Shown here: piece after piece, positions 1 to 7,626 of the stretch | Layout of the letters: the number at the start of each line of letters is the position of its first letter | Position numbering within the stretch: position 1 is the stretch's first letter | Assembly: GCA_002431965.1 (NCBI GenBank) | Contig: DJEW01000001.1 | Span: 14,816 to 78,815, forward strand | Length of the DNA: 64,000 nucleotides | Source of the DNA: Clostridiales bacterium UBA5888 | GTDB taxonomy: Bacteria > Bacillota > Clostridia > Oscillospirales > Oscillospiraceae | Reading direction: 5' to 3' | Program-made: the position numbers and the translations under genes | The notes under the pieces: generated by a model | What the model was told of the DNA's origin: nothing | The model's input: the letters and a program-made list of their open reading frames with translations, nothing else | The model's database searches: none

Positions 1-1
1 G

Positions 2-1075
2 GATGAAATGCCGCCCGACATACTCGCCGTTCCCAATCTCACCAACTGCTCCGGCGGTACTACCGGCAAAACGAAGGTCATCCAGCAGGATATGCCTGCC
101 GGCGAGAGCGACGAGGGGCTCAAGACATGGTTTGCCGTGTCGGGCATGAGCTTTGAAATGCGCCAGCTGCTTGCCGGTCCGCTCTTCCACGGCGCCCCGC
201 ATTCCGCCGCTTTCAACGGTCTCTACTGCGGCAACACCATTGTAATGCCTGCAAATCTCGACCCTGAGACGATCGTCCGCTGCATCAAAAAGTATGAGAT
301 CGAATATGTGCAGATGGTTCCGACGCTGATGCAGCGCATCATCAAAATGCCCGGCTTCCAAAAGGACGATCTGAAGAGTCTGAAAGCGCTGTGCCATACC
401 GGCGGGGTATGCTCCGCCGATCTCAAGCGCGAATGGCTTGAGGTGCTCGAACCCGAACAGCTGTACGAGATCTATTCAATGACCGAGTGCATCGGAATGA
501 CTCATATCCGCGGCGACGAATGGCTCCGTCATCAGGGCTCAGTAGGGCGGATACTCTGCGGAAAGATTTCCATCCGCGGCGACGACGGGCGCGAGCTGCC
601 CTCGGGAGAGGTCGGCAGCATATACATGTCCTGGGGGGCGAACGCTCCGAAGGTCGAGTACAAGAACATCACCCCGATCGAATGCGATGAAAACGGCTTT
701 AAGAGCGTCGGCGATATGGGCTATGTCGATGATGAGGGTTATCTCTATTTTGCTGACAGGCGCAGCGATATGATAGTTACCGGAGGGGAAAACGTTTTTG
801 CCGCCGAAGTCGAAGCTGCGCTTATGAAGCACCCCGCCGTGGTTGACGCGGTAGTAGTCGGTCTGCCCGACAGGGACTGGGGGCACCGTATCCACGCTAT
901 TGTGGAGACGAGAGCGCCTGTGACTCAGAAAGAGCTCATCAGATTTGCCCTGAATTATCTTATACCGTATAAGCTGCCCAAATCCATAGAATTTACAGAT
1001 CATATCCCCCGCAACGAAAGCGGAAAAGTTGTGCGCAGTCAGCTCGTTGAAGAAAGCCTTAAAAAGGGTTTCTGA
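2..1075 (+). CDS. BaiB-like acyl-CoA ligase (5' end cut by window edge)
   Basis: C-terminal 357 residues of an ANL-superfamily ligase, which activates a carboxylate to its CoA thioester via an acyl-AMP. The frame is open to the window edge, so the true start lies upstream. Visible motifs: phosphate-binding loop CSGGTTGKTK (Lys replaces the usual Pro before the last Lys), YSMTEC, GDMGYVDDEGYLYFADRRSD, and the terminal ESGKVVR with the catalytic lysine. The stretch GPLFHGAPHSAAFNG and the loop with GK-K spacing match my memory of bile acid-CoA ligase BaiB from Clostridium scindens unusually well. First visible gene of a co-directional run with an MFS carrier, two BaiF-type transferases and two SDRs, which supports a bai-like role. 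The substrate is inferred; another sterol or hydrophobic acid is possible. Ligase family certain, BaiB affinity likely. Confidence 0.85.
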   Translation, partial: DEMPPDILAVPNLTNCSGGTTGKTKVIQQDMPAGESDEGLKTWFAVSGMSFEMRQLLAGPLFHGAPHSAAFNGLYCGNTIVMPANLDPETIVRCIKKYEIEYVQMVPTLMQRIIKMPGFQKDDLKSLKALCHTGGVCSADLKREWLEVLEPEQLYEIYSMTECIGMTHIRGDEWLRHQGSVGRILCGKISIRGDDGRELPSGEVGSIYMSWGANAPKVEYKNITPIECDENGFKSVGDMGYVDDEGYLYFADRRSDMIVTGGENVFAAEVEAALMKHPAVVDAVVVGLPDRDWGHRIHAIVETRAPVTQKELIRFALNYLIPYKLPKSIEFTDHIPRNESGKVVRSQLVEESLKKGF

Positions 1076-1145
1076 GCCGATCGTGCATACATGAAAATTG
1101 CTGAGCATACGCCAGCAAAAAAGGAAAGAAAAAAGGAGAAAAATA

Positions 1146-2426
1146 ATGGAGAAAAAACAGTTCAAAGGCTGGGGCGTTCTGGTCGCCGCTTTCCTGATGG
1201 CCTTCATCCCCACCGGCATAATGAACAACTGCTTCGCGCTGTACATGGCTCCCGTATGCGCAGATCTCGGATTCAGCACGACAAGCTGGTCCATGGTCAA
1301 CCTCATCGGTTCCTTTGCAAGCGCAGCCGGCGCGATGATAATCGCAGGTCTCTATCAGAAGAAGAACATGAAGATCGTAGCCGCTGTTGTAACCGTCTGC
1401 ACTTCTCTCTGCTGGCTCGTTGCGACCAGGTGCACCGCTATCTGGCAGTTCTACATTGTCTTCGCCCTGTCCAACATCTTCCTCGCCGGTCTGACCCAGC
1501 TGCCCATCTCCATGCTCATCACCGCATGGTTTGAGGACAAGCGTTCTACCATGATGTCCATCGCCTTTGCCGGTGCCGGTCTCGGCGGCGCTGTCTGGGC
1601 TCCCGTCATTTCCAAGTTCATCGCCTCCGGCACCTCCGGCTGGAAGTCCGCAATGCTCTTCTCTGCCGCTGTCGTCGGCATCGTAATGGTTCTTGCCTCT
1701 CTGTTCCTTGTCAAGCGCTCTCCTGCCGAGTACGGCACCGAGCCTTACCGCACCGCCAAGAAGGATGATTCCTCCTCTGACGCGGCCGCAGCAAAGAGCT
1801 CTGCATGGGTCGGCGTTTCCAAGAAGGTCGCTACCAAGTCCAGCGCGTGGGGCTGTGTTCTCGCAGTCGTTATCCTCATCGGCTTTATCTCTGCCGGTGT
1901 TACCACTCACGTTCCCAACTTCGTTACCTCTATCGCTCAGGACGGCGGCAAGCTCCAGGGCACCATTCTTTCCGTTTACTCCATCGTTTCCATCCTCGGT
2001 GTTGTAGCAGGCGGCGCATTCATGGATAAGCTGGGCATCCGCAAGGCCGTTCTTGGCGCAGTCGTGCTTGTCATCGTCGGTCTGGCCTGCCTGTACATCT
2101 ACTCCATCACCGGCACCGTCGCTATCGCCTTCGGTTACTCCGTGTTCTTCGCAATCGCAATGTTCCTGCCCAGAGTTCTGCCTGCAGTTCTCATGTCCGC
2201 GGTCTTCGGCACCAAGGATTACGCCTCCATCTACGCTCTGGCCAACCTCTTCTTCCTCGTCGGCTGCGCTGTCGGCTCCGTGCTGACCTCCATCATTCAG
2301 GGTATTGCCGGTTACGGCGTCACCTGGATCGTATACATGGTCTTCGCAGTTCTTCTGTTCCTGGCCGTCTCAGGCGCTATCAAGGGCGGCGAGAAGCTCA
2401 AGGCTCAGTATCCCGAGGGAGACTGA
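1146..2426 (+). CDS. MFS transporter, OFA/monocarboxylate-like
   Basis: Predicted 12-helix major facilitator of 426 residues. The start is the ATG after AAAGGAG (about 1133-1138); an upstream in-frame ATG at 1098 has no ribosome site. The N-terminal half has the typical GAGLGGAVWAPV stretch of the oxalate/formate antiporter-like group, and a charged Ser/Ala-rich cytoplasmic loop near residues 200-225 separates the two six-helix halves. It lies 70 bp after the CoA ligase and 90 bp before the first CoA transferase, so it probably imports the substrate activated by this cluster or exports a product. It occupies the role BaiG has in bai operons, but it does not look like a close BaiG relative (BaiG is a 14-helix drug-efflux-like carrier). 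Substrate unknown. Confidence 0.88.
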   Translation: MEKKQFKGWGVLVAAFLMAFIPTGIMNNCFALYMAPVCADLGFSTTSWSMVNLIGSFASAAGAMIIAGLYQKKNMKIVAAVVTVCTSLCWLVATRCTAIWQFYIVFALSNIFLAGLTQLPISMLITAWFEDKRSTMMSIAFAGAGLGGAVWAPVISKFIASGTSGWKSAMLFSAAVVGIVMVLASLFLVKRSPAEYGTEPYRTAKKDDSSSDAAAAKSSAWVGVSKKVATKSSAWGCVLAVVILIGFISAGVTTHVPNFVTSIAQDGGKLQGTILSVYSIVSILGVVAGGAFMDKLGIRKAVLGAVVLVIVGLACLYIYSITGTVAIAFGYSVFFAIAMFLPRVLPAVLMSAVFGTKDYASIYALANLFFLVGCAVGSVLTSIIQGIAGYGVTWIVYMVFAVLLFLAVSGAIKGGEKLKAQYPEGD

Positions 2427-2444
2427 TAATCTCCGCACCGTAAA

Positions 2445-2472
2445 CGTCAGCATGCATATGACATGCTGACGT
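2445..2472 (+). other. Intercistronic stem-loop
   Basis: Perfect 11-bp inverted repeat (ACGTCAGCATG / CATGCTGACGT) with a 6-nt loop, between the transporter and the first CoA transferase. No T-run follows, so it is more likely an mRNA-stability or processing hairpin than a terminator. Similar hairpins stand in the next two gaps of the cluster. Confidence 0.7.
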
Positions 2473-2516
2473 GAGTGAAAATAACAAAATCAGAATTTTC
2501 AGAAAGGATCTCAGCA

Positions 2517-3875
2517 ATGAAACAGATTGACAACAAGCTGACGCAAAAGTTCAGCGAGTACCCCGAATTCGGCGTTCTCAAGGGCGTTAAGGTTTTCGTG
2601 ACCGGCACGAACATTGCCGGCCCCTTCGCCGGTTCCCTGATGGCTGAGATGGGCGCAAAGGTCCTTCAGGCCGAGGCTCCCACCATCGCATGCCAGACCC
2701 GCGGCACTCTTGCATGGTCCCAGAACCATCGCAACGAGTACTCCATCACCATCAACTCCGCCACTCCCGCAGGCAAGAAGATATTCCTCAAGTGCATCGA
2801 GTGGGCAGATATATGGATAGAGGCAGGTCGTCCCGGCTCCTATGCAAAACGCGGTCTCACCGATGAAGTATGCTGGAAGCACAACAAGGCGCTCTCCATC
2901 GTCCACGTCTCCGGCTACGGTCAGTTCGGTCCGTCCAAGAACAAGCCCTCCTACGACGTCTCCGGTCAGGCAATGGGCGGCTACATGTACATGAACGGCG
3001 TGTCCCCCACTTCCGGACCGCTGAAGGTCAATCCGTATCTGTCCGACTATATCACCGCTTACAACGCCTGCATCTGCGCAATGGCCGGCTACATCAACGC
3101 CAAGAACAGCGGCGAGGGTGATTCCTGCGACGTCGCGCAGTATGACACCATGTTCCGCCTGCTCGACAACTACCCCGCCAACTGGTTCAACAAGGGTTAT
3201 CCCAAGCAGGGCGAGCCCGTACCCTACCGCACCGGCAACAAGAGCGATCAGGCAGCCTGCTTCTCCTTCTACGACACGAAGGACGGCAACGCAATGTTCG
3301 TTGCAATTGTCGGTCAGGGTCCTGTTGAGCGCGGCTATCCCATCATCGGCATGCCCAAGCCCGGCACCAGCCCCGAAGTTCCCAAGGATTGCACCGGCTT
3401 CCCGCTCTTCGATCCGCGCGGCAAGAAGGCGGACGAGCTGTGCGCGAAGTTCTGCGCAGAGCGCACCTGCGACGAGCTGGAAGAGATCTTCAACAAGGCC
3501 GGCATTCCCTGCCAGCGTGCCTACGGTCCGGCTGACATTGAAAAGGATCCTCAGTATGAAGCCCGTGAAAACATTGTCGAGTGGGACGACCAGTGCTTCG
3601 GCCGCATGAAGGGCATCGGTCTGACCAACATCTTCAAGAAGAATCCTTCCCAGATCGTTGCTTCCGCCCCCTGCTTCGGCGAGCACAACCGCGAGGTTCT
3701 CGAAAGCTTCGGTTATACCGAAGAGGAGATTGACGCTCTCTACAAGAAGGGCGAGCTTGCGACCTGGACTCCCGCAGATACCGCGAAGAAGAAGAACTTC
3801 GTCGAATGGCACTTCTTCTGGGATCCTGAGAGACAGGCAAAGCGCATCGGTCTTGACTATCCCCCCAAGAAATAA
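2517..3875 (+). CDS. CaiB/BaiF-type class III CoA transferase, copy 1
   Basis: A 452-residue family III CoA transferase, moving CoA between carboxylates through an aspartyl-CoA intermediate. The start is the ATG 8 nt after AAAGGA; the earlier in-frame ATG at 2475 is rejected because the second copy starts at the equivalent place. The N-terminus has FGVLKGVKVFVTGTNIAGPF, then NHRNE, VHVSGYGQ and GEGDSCDVAQYDTM, in which Asp205 aligns with the catalytic Asp of CaiB. The C-terminal WDD...IGLTNIFKKNP and FGEHNREVL blocks are typical of BaiF/CaiB. About 25 residues longer than BaiF as I recall it, mostly at the C-terminus. Clearly a paralogue of the next gene. In a bai pathway this step recycles CoA from the end product to incoming acid; that role is inferred. 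Confidence 0.92.
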   Translation: MKQIDNKLTQKFSEYPEFGVLKGVKVFVTGTNIAGPFAGSLMAEMGAKVLQAEAPTIACQTRGTLAWSQNHRNEYSITINSATPAGKKIFLKCIEWADIWIEAGRPGSYAKRGLTDEVCWKHNKALSIVHVSGYGQFGPSKNKPSYDVSGQAMGGYMYMNGVSPTSGPLKVNPYLSDYITAYNACICAMAGYINAKNSGEGDSCDVAQYDTMFRLLDNYPANWFNKGYPKQGEPVPYRTGNKSDQAACFSFYDTKDGNAMFVAIVGQGPVERGYPIIGMPKPGTSPEVPKDCTGFPLFDPRGKKADELCAKFCAERTCDELEEIFNKAGIPCQRAYGPADIEKDPQYEARENIVEWDDQCFGRMKGIGLTNIFKKNPSQIVASAPCFGEHNREVLESFGYTEEEIDALYKKGELATWTPADTAKKKNFVEWHFFWDPERQAKRIGLDYPPKK

Positions 3876-3897
3876 GATCAGCACCAGCGCATAAGCA

Positions 3898-3946
3898 AAG
3901 ATAGGCTGCCATTACTGACCTGTGTCAGCGTATGGCAGCTTATCTT
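3898..3946 (+). other. Intercistronic nested stem-loop
   Basis: Between the two CoA transferase genes: outer arms of 15 nt (AAGATAGGCTGCCAT / ATGGCAGCTTATCTT, one mismatch) enclose a smaller CTGAC/GTCAG hairpin. No T-tract follows. Probably stabilises or punctuates the polycistronic message. Confidence 0.65.
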
Positions 3947-3997
3947 GAATGAGCCGAAAATTGAATTGAAAATGCAGAAAAAGGAGGCGCAAAATAT

Positions 3998-5365
3998 ATG
4001 AGCTTTAAGAAAATTGACTGCAAGCTCACGCAGAAATTCAATGAGTATCCGAATTTCGGCGTTCTGAACGATGTAAAGGTGTTCGTATCCGGAACCGCTA
4101 TCGCCGGTCCGTTTGCCGGCTGCCTCATGGCTGAAATGGGCGCAAAGGTCCTTCAGTCTGAAGCTCCGACAATATCCTGCGGCACGCGCGGCACCACCAG
4201 CTGGTCTCAGAACCACCGCAACGAGTTTTCCATCACCTGCAATCCCCGCACTCCCGCCGGCAAGAAGATATTCAAAAAATGCCTTGAGTGGGCCGATATA
4301 TGGATAGAATCCAGCAAGGCCGGCACCTATGCCCGCATGGGGCTTACCGACGAGGTATGCTGGAGCGTCAACAGCAAGTTGTGCATAGTGCATGTCTCCG
4401 GCTACGGTCAGACAGGTCCGTATAAATCCAAGGCGTCTTATGACGTTTCCGGTCAGGCGATGGGCGGCTACATGTATATGAACGGCGCATCTCCCGACTC
4501 TCCCCCGCTGAAAATAAATCCGTATCTGTCCGACTATGTTACGGCGTACAACGCCTGCATGACGGCTCTGTCCGCATATGTCCACGCGCTCAAGACCGGA
4601 AAGGGCGAATCCTGCGATGTGGCACAGTATGATACGATGTTCCGTCTGCTCGACAACTATCCCGTGCTCTGGTACAACAAGGGTTACCCCAAAGACGGCG
4701 AGCCTGTCCCCTACCGTACCGGCAACCGCTCCGATCTCGCCGCATGCTTCTCGTTCTATACTACCAAGGACAACAAGCAGCTTTTCGTTGCCATAAACGG
4801 TCCCGGTCCTGTCGAGAAGGGTTACCCCATTATCGGCGTGGGCACTCCGGGTGTTACTCCGGGTCTGCCGAAGGGCATCCCCGGCTTCCCTCTCAACACG
4901 CCTATGGGGCAGAAAGCGGACGCCGCTCTCGCAAAGTTCTGCGCCGAGCACACCTGCGATGAGCTTGAAGAGATATTCAACAAGGTCAATATCCCCAACC
5001 AGAGAGCTTATGAGCCGGGCGACATAGAAAACGATCCTCAGTACGCCGAGCGCGAGAATCTCGTCGAGTGGGAGGATCAGATATTCGGCGATATGAAGGG
5101 CATCGGCATTACCAACCGCTTCAAGAACAATCCCTCTCGGATCGTTGCCTCCGCTCCGTGCTTTGGCGAACACAACCGCGAGGTTTTGCAGTCATTCGGA
5201 TATACCGATGATGAAATCGACGCCCTGTACAAGAAGGGTGAGATCGTCACATGGACGCCTGCTGATACCGCGCGCATCCGTCATCTGCCTGACTGGGGCT
5301 TTTTCTGGGACACCGAGCGTCAGTGCGAGCGCATTGGCATGGAATGGCCGCTCGAAAACAAATAA
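3998..5365 (+). CDS. CaiB/BaiF-type class III CoA transferase, copy 2
   Basis: Tandem paralogue of the preceding gene (455 residues), collinear over its whole length and sharing most of its sequence, including NHRNEFSIT, IVHVSGYGQTGP, GKGESCDVAQYDTMFRLLDN and the FGEHNREVL block. The putative catalytic Asp is Asp207. The start is the ATG after a strong AAAGGAGG. Clostridium scindens also has two such enzymes (BaiF and BaiK), but in separate operons; here they are adjacent. The pair may differ in acceptor or donor preference, or the duplication may raise dosage; the sequence alone does not say which. Both copies are intact, so loss of function is not under way. Confidence 0.92.
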   Translation: MSFKKIDCKLTQKFNEYPNFGVLNDVKVFVSGTAIAGPFAGCLMAEMGAKVLQSEAPTISCGTRGTTSWSQNHRNEFSITCNPRTPAGKKIFKKCLEWADIWIESSKAGTYARMGLTDEVCWSVNSKLCIVHVSGYGQTGPYKSKASYDVSGQAMGGYMYMNGASPDSPPLKINPYLSDYVTAYNACMTALSAYVHALKTGKGESCDVAQYDTMFRLLDNYPVLWYNKGYPKDGEPVPYRTGNRSDLAACFSFYTTKDNKQLFVAINGPGPVEKGYPIIGVGTPGVTPGLPKGIPGFPLNTPMGQKADAALAKFCAEHTCDELEEIFNKVNIPNQRAYEPGDIENDPQYAERENLVEWEDQIFGDMKGIGITNRFKNNPSRIVASAPCFGEHNREVLQSFGYTDDEIDALYKKGEIVTWTPADTARIRHLPDWGFFWDTERQCERIGMEWPLENK

Positions 5366-5386
5366 ATAAAACAAGGGTCGGGCATT

Positions 5387-5410
5387 CGCAGAGACAGTCT
5401 CGTCTCTGCG
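5387..5410 (+). other. Intercistronic stem-loop
   Basis: Nine-bp perfect stem (CGCAGAGAC / GTCTCTGCG) with a 6-nt loop, flanked by G-rich and C-rich stretches that can extend it. It lies between the second CoA transferase and the first SDR and has no T-run. Confidence 0.6.
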
Positions 5411-5461
5411 CCGCCCGCCCGCGCATAAAATAATTCTGCATAATCTGCAAAGGAGAAACAA

Positions 5462-6247
5462 ATGGGTAGACTCGATGGGAAGGTCTGTTTCGTTACAGGC
5501 GCAGGCTCCGGTATAGGTGCAAAAACCGCTGAACTCTTCGCACAGGAGGGTGCAAGCGTTATAATGGCAGACATGCATGAGGAAAACCTCAACAGCGTCG
5601 CCGAGGGCATAAAGGCCGCAGGCGGCGATGTCATGACGGTCGCGGTAAATATAACCGATAACGACGCCGTAAAAGCCGCCGTCGCAGCAGGCATCGAAAA
5701 GTACGGCAAGATCGACGCGCTGGCAAACATTGCCGGCGTCCTCGACGTGGCGATGAGACCTATCGACGATTTTCTTACCGCTGATCTTGATATGACCTTC
5801 GGCGTTAATGTCAAAGGAACGATGTATGTCACCCGCGCGATCGTCAAGCAGTTTGTCGAGCAGGGCTATGGCGCGATTGCAACAGTTTCATCTGTCGGCG
5901 GCGTGACCGGCAACGGCAGCGCCGCTTATACTGTCTCCAAGGGCGCGGAGATCTCGCTCACCAAGCATATCGCCCTGCGCTTTGCAAACGGCGAGCAGAA
6001 GATCCGTGCGAACTGTGTATGCCCCGGCACCGTCATGACCCCGATGACCCACCGCGCCATGAAAGCAAGAGGCAAGTACACGAAGGCTGCAAAGGCAATG
6101 CAGGCATCCACCGCAAAGCACTCCACGCTGGATGTCGGCGCATGCTCCGATCTTGACATTGCAAAGATCCTCCTCTTCCTGTGCAGCGACGATTCCGCGC
6201 CGATCAACGGGCAGGCAATTGTCGCAGACTACGGCGCAAATCTCTGA
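5462..6247 (+). CDS. Short-chain dehydrogenase/reductase, BaiA-like position
   Basis: Classical SDR of 261 residues: cofactor loop TGAGSGIG near residues 13-20, NIAG near 95, the catalytic Ser in the SSVGG block and the YTVSK Tyr/Lys pair, then CPGTVMTPM. The acidic residue in VIMADM after the second strand suggests NAD rather than NADP. The start follows AAAGGAG. In bai operons an SDR of this size (BaiA) oxidises the 3-hydroxyl of the CoA-conjugated bile acid; gene order suggests a similar oxidation of an acyl-CoA-bound alcohol here. The sequence itself is a generic SDR, not specifically BaiA. The segment before CSDLDIAK is longer than in BaiA. Role inferred from context. Confidence 0.9.
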   Translation: MGRLDGKVCFVTGAGSGIGAKTAELFAQEGASVIMADMHEENLNSVAEGIKAAGGDVMTVAVNITDNDAVKAAVAAGIEKYGKIDALANIAGVLDVAMRPIDDFLTADLDMTFGVNVKGTMYVTRAIVKQFVEQGYGAIATVSSVGGVTGNGSAAYTVSKGAEISLTKHIALRFANGEQKIRANCVCPGTVMTPMTHRAMKARGKYTKAAKAMQASTAKHSTLDVGACSDLDIAKILLFLCSDDSAPINGQAIVADYGANL

Positions 6248-6317
6248 TTTATATTCCTGCACTCACAACAGCTCCCAACAATGTAAATAGTACGATTAAA
6301 GAAAGGAACTGCACAAC

Positions 6318-7076
6318 ATGAGCAACAGACTGGAAGGAAAAATCGCGCTGGTGACCGCATGCACCAGGGGCATAGGCCGCGCAATCGCTGATTTATTTGT
6401 CGATGAGGGCGCCAAGGTATATTACGCCTGCCGTAATATGGAGACTGGCAAAGCCGCAGTCGAAGCCGCGCGCGCACGCGGCGGTCAGGCCGAGCTTGTA
6501 TACTTTGAGGCGCATGAGCCTGAAACGCACAGAAGCATGATAAACGAGTGCATTGCCAAAGAAGGCCGTCTCGATGTTCTTGTCAACAACTTCGGCGAAT
6601 CCAACCCCCGCAAGGATCTTGACATAACGAAATGCACCTACAAAGAGTTTGAAAAAACCGTGTGCGTTGATCTTTCGACCGTGTTCAACGCCTCTCAGGA
6701 GGCTCTCAACAAGGCGATGATCAAGCAGCATTCCGGCAGCATCATCAACATCGGCTCTGTCGCGGCTGTCTGCCCTGACAAGACCCAGGTAGGCTACGGC
6801 GTCGCAAAGTCCGGCATTAACCACCTCAGCCGTCAGATGGCGCGTCAGGTCGCTCATGCCGGTGTGCGCGTCAATGTGCTTAACCCCGGCATCATTGCTA
6901 CCGAGGCTGTCGCAAAATTCCTTACTCCTGAAACTCAGGCCCGCTACACGACCAACTGCATGATCAAGCGTCTGGGCGAGCCTATCGACATCGCTTATAT
7001 GGCGCTCTACCTCGCCTCGGACGAGTCCAAGTACGTCACTGCACATGTGATGAACGTCTCCGGCGGCTGGATGTGA
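6318..7076 (+). CDS. SDR of the clostridial hydroxysteroid dehydrogenase type
   Basis: A 252-residue SDR. The opening VTACTRGIG, the block KVYYACRN, the VYFEAHEPET segment and EGRLDVLVNNFG match my memory of clostridial 7-alpha/12-alpha hydroxysteroid dehydrogenases, which share the atypical STRGIG loop and NNFG/NNYG instead of NNAG. Active-site Ser lies in INIGSVAAV, Tyr/Lys in YGVAKSG, and the end is SDESKYVTAHVMNVSGG. RBS AAAGGAA precedes the ATG. It is the last gene of the run and is followed by two hairpin terminators. It would oxidise or reduce a ring hydroxyl; that this is a steroid is an inference from family resemblance and from the BaiB/BaiF-like neighbours. Aromatic or other alicyclic alcohols are alternatives. 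Confidence 0.88.
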   Translation: MSNRLEGKIALVTACTRGIGRAIADLFVDEGAKVYYACRNMETGKAAVEAARARGGQAELVYFEAHEPETHRSMINECIAKEGRLDVLVNNFGESNPRKDLDITKCTYKEFEKTVCVDLSTVFNASQEALNKAMIKQHSGSIINIGSVAAVCPDKTQVGYGVAKSGINHLSRQMARQVAHAGVRVNVLNPGIIATEAVAKFLTPETQARYTTNCMIKRLGEPIDIAYMALYLASDESKYVTAHVMNVSGGWM

Positions 7077-7110
7077 AAAGCACATTTACCGACTGACATC
7101 TTTTATGGCA

Positions 7111-7144
7111 AAAATGAGTCCGGCGAAAGCCGGGCTCATTTTTT
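7111..7144 (+). terminator. Rho-independent terminator of the bai-like cluster
   Basis: AAAATGAGTCCGGC / GCCGGGCTCATTTT arms (one mismatch) close a GAAA tetraloop and run into a T-tract, 35 nt after the last SDR stop codon. Confidence 0.85.
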
Positions 7145-7155
7145 CAGCCTGTCAT

Positions 7156-7179
7156 AAAAGTCCTCACAGGACTTTTTTG
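7156..7179 (+). terminator. Second, tandem terminator-like hairpin
   Basis: AAAAGTCC / GGACTTTT with a 5-nt loop followed by further T residues, directly after the first terminator. From here to 7316 no gene is seen, only a further small inverted repeat (CATTTTGAA-N4-TTCAAAATG near 7198-7219). Confidence 0.6.
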
Positions 7180-7316
7180 ACCGCGCTTTCCGCCGGACAT
7201 TTTGAAAGCGTTCAAAATGCTGTTGCCGAAAGCCTTAAGGCAGCACCGCGCATACGTCTGCGGCATCTGGCGAAAAAGCGGAATTAGCGCGAGACGGCTT
7301 TTGATGCCAGGCATGA

Positions 7317-7350
7317 AAAGCCGCCGCAAGCAATACAAGGCTTGCGGCGG
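7317..7350 (-). terminator. Terminator of the tRNA-Leu gene
   Basis: Ten-bp perfect stem (CCGCCGCAAG / CTTGCGGCGG) beginning two bases after the tRNA CCA end on the minus strand and followed by CTTTTC. Confidence 0.7.
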
Positions 7351-7352
7351 TC

Positions 7353-7438
7353 TGGTGCCGGTGACCGGACTCGAACCGGTACGTTGCTGCCAACGAGGGA
7401 TTTTAAGTCCCTTGTGTCTACCATTCCACCACACCGGC
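7353..7438 (-). tRNA. tRNA-Leu (TAA anticodon)
   Basis: Read on the minus strand, a 7-bp acceptor stem (GCCGGTG / CACCGGC), a D-arm with GGTAGACA, anticodon loop CTTAAAA (anticodon TAA), a long variable arm as in class II tRNAs, a T-loop GGTTCGAGTCC and an encoded CCA end. Eighty-six nt. It separates the bai-like cluster from the acyl-CoA dehydrogenase gene and is a plausible landmark for integration, though no integrase or att repeat is visible here. Confidence 0.95.
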
Positions 7439-7626
7439 GTATGATAACATACAATAATAATTTATCACCCATTGGCGCGTTAGTCAAGCACAGAAATGCC
7501 ACAGGCGGCGGATGCGGATATATGCGCTGCTTTCTTCATTATGATTATGCAAAAGGTGTTGACCCGGACCGGCTGTATGCGATAGAATCATTCAGCAGAA
7601 AGCAGCGCTCCAGGAGGGAAGATGAA

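Noticed and set aside
2511..5173. Long minus-strand frames opposite both CoA transferase genes
   Set aside because: Shadows of the coding strand: low-complexity Gly/Val/Ala-rich products, duplicated only because the sense genes are duplicated.
7353..7438. tRNA-Leu as an integration site of a genomic island
   Set aside because: No integrase gene or duplicated tRNA 3' end is visible on either side in the window.
7342..7626. N-terminal extension of the acyl-CoA dehydrogenase frame through the tRNA
   Set aside because: The extension translates the antisense of a tRNA; the ATG with GGAGG at 7627 is the natural start.
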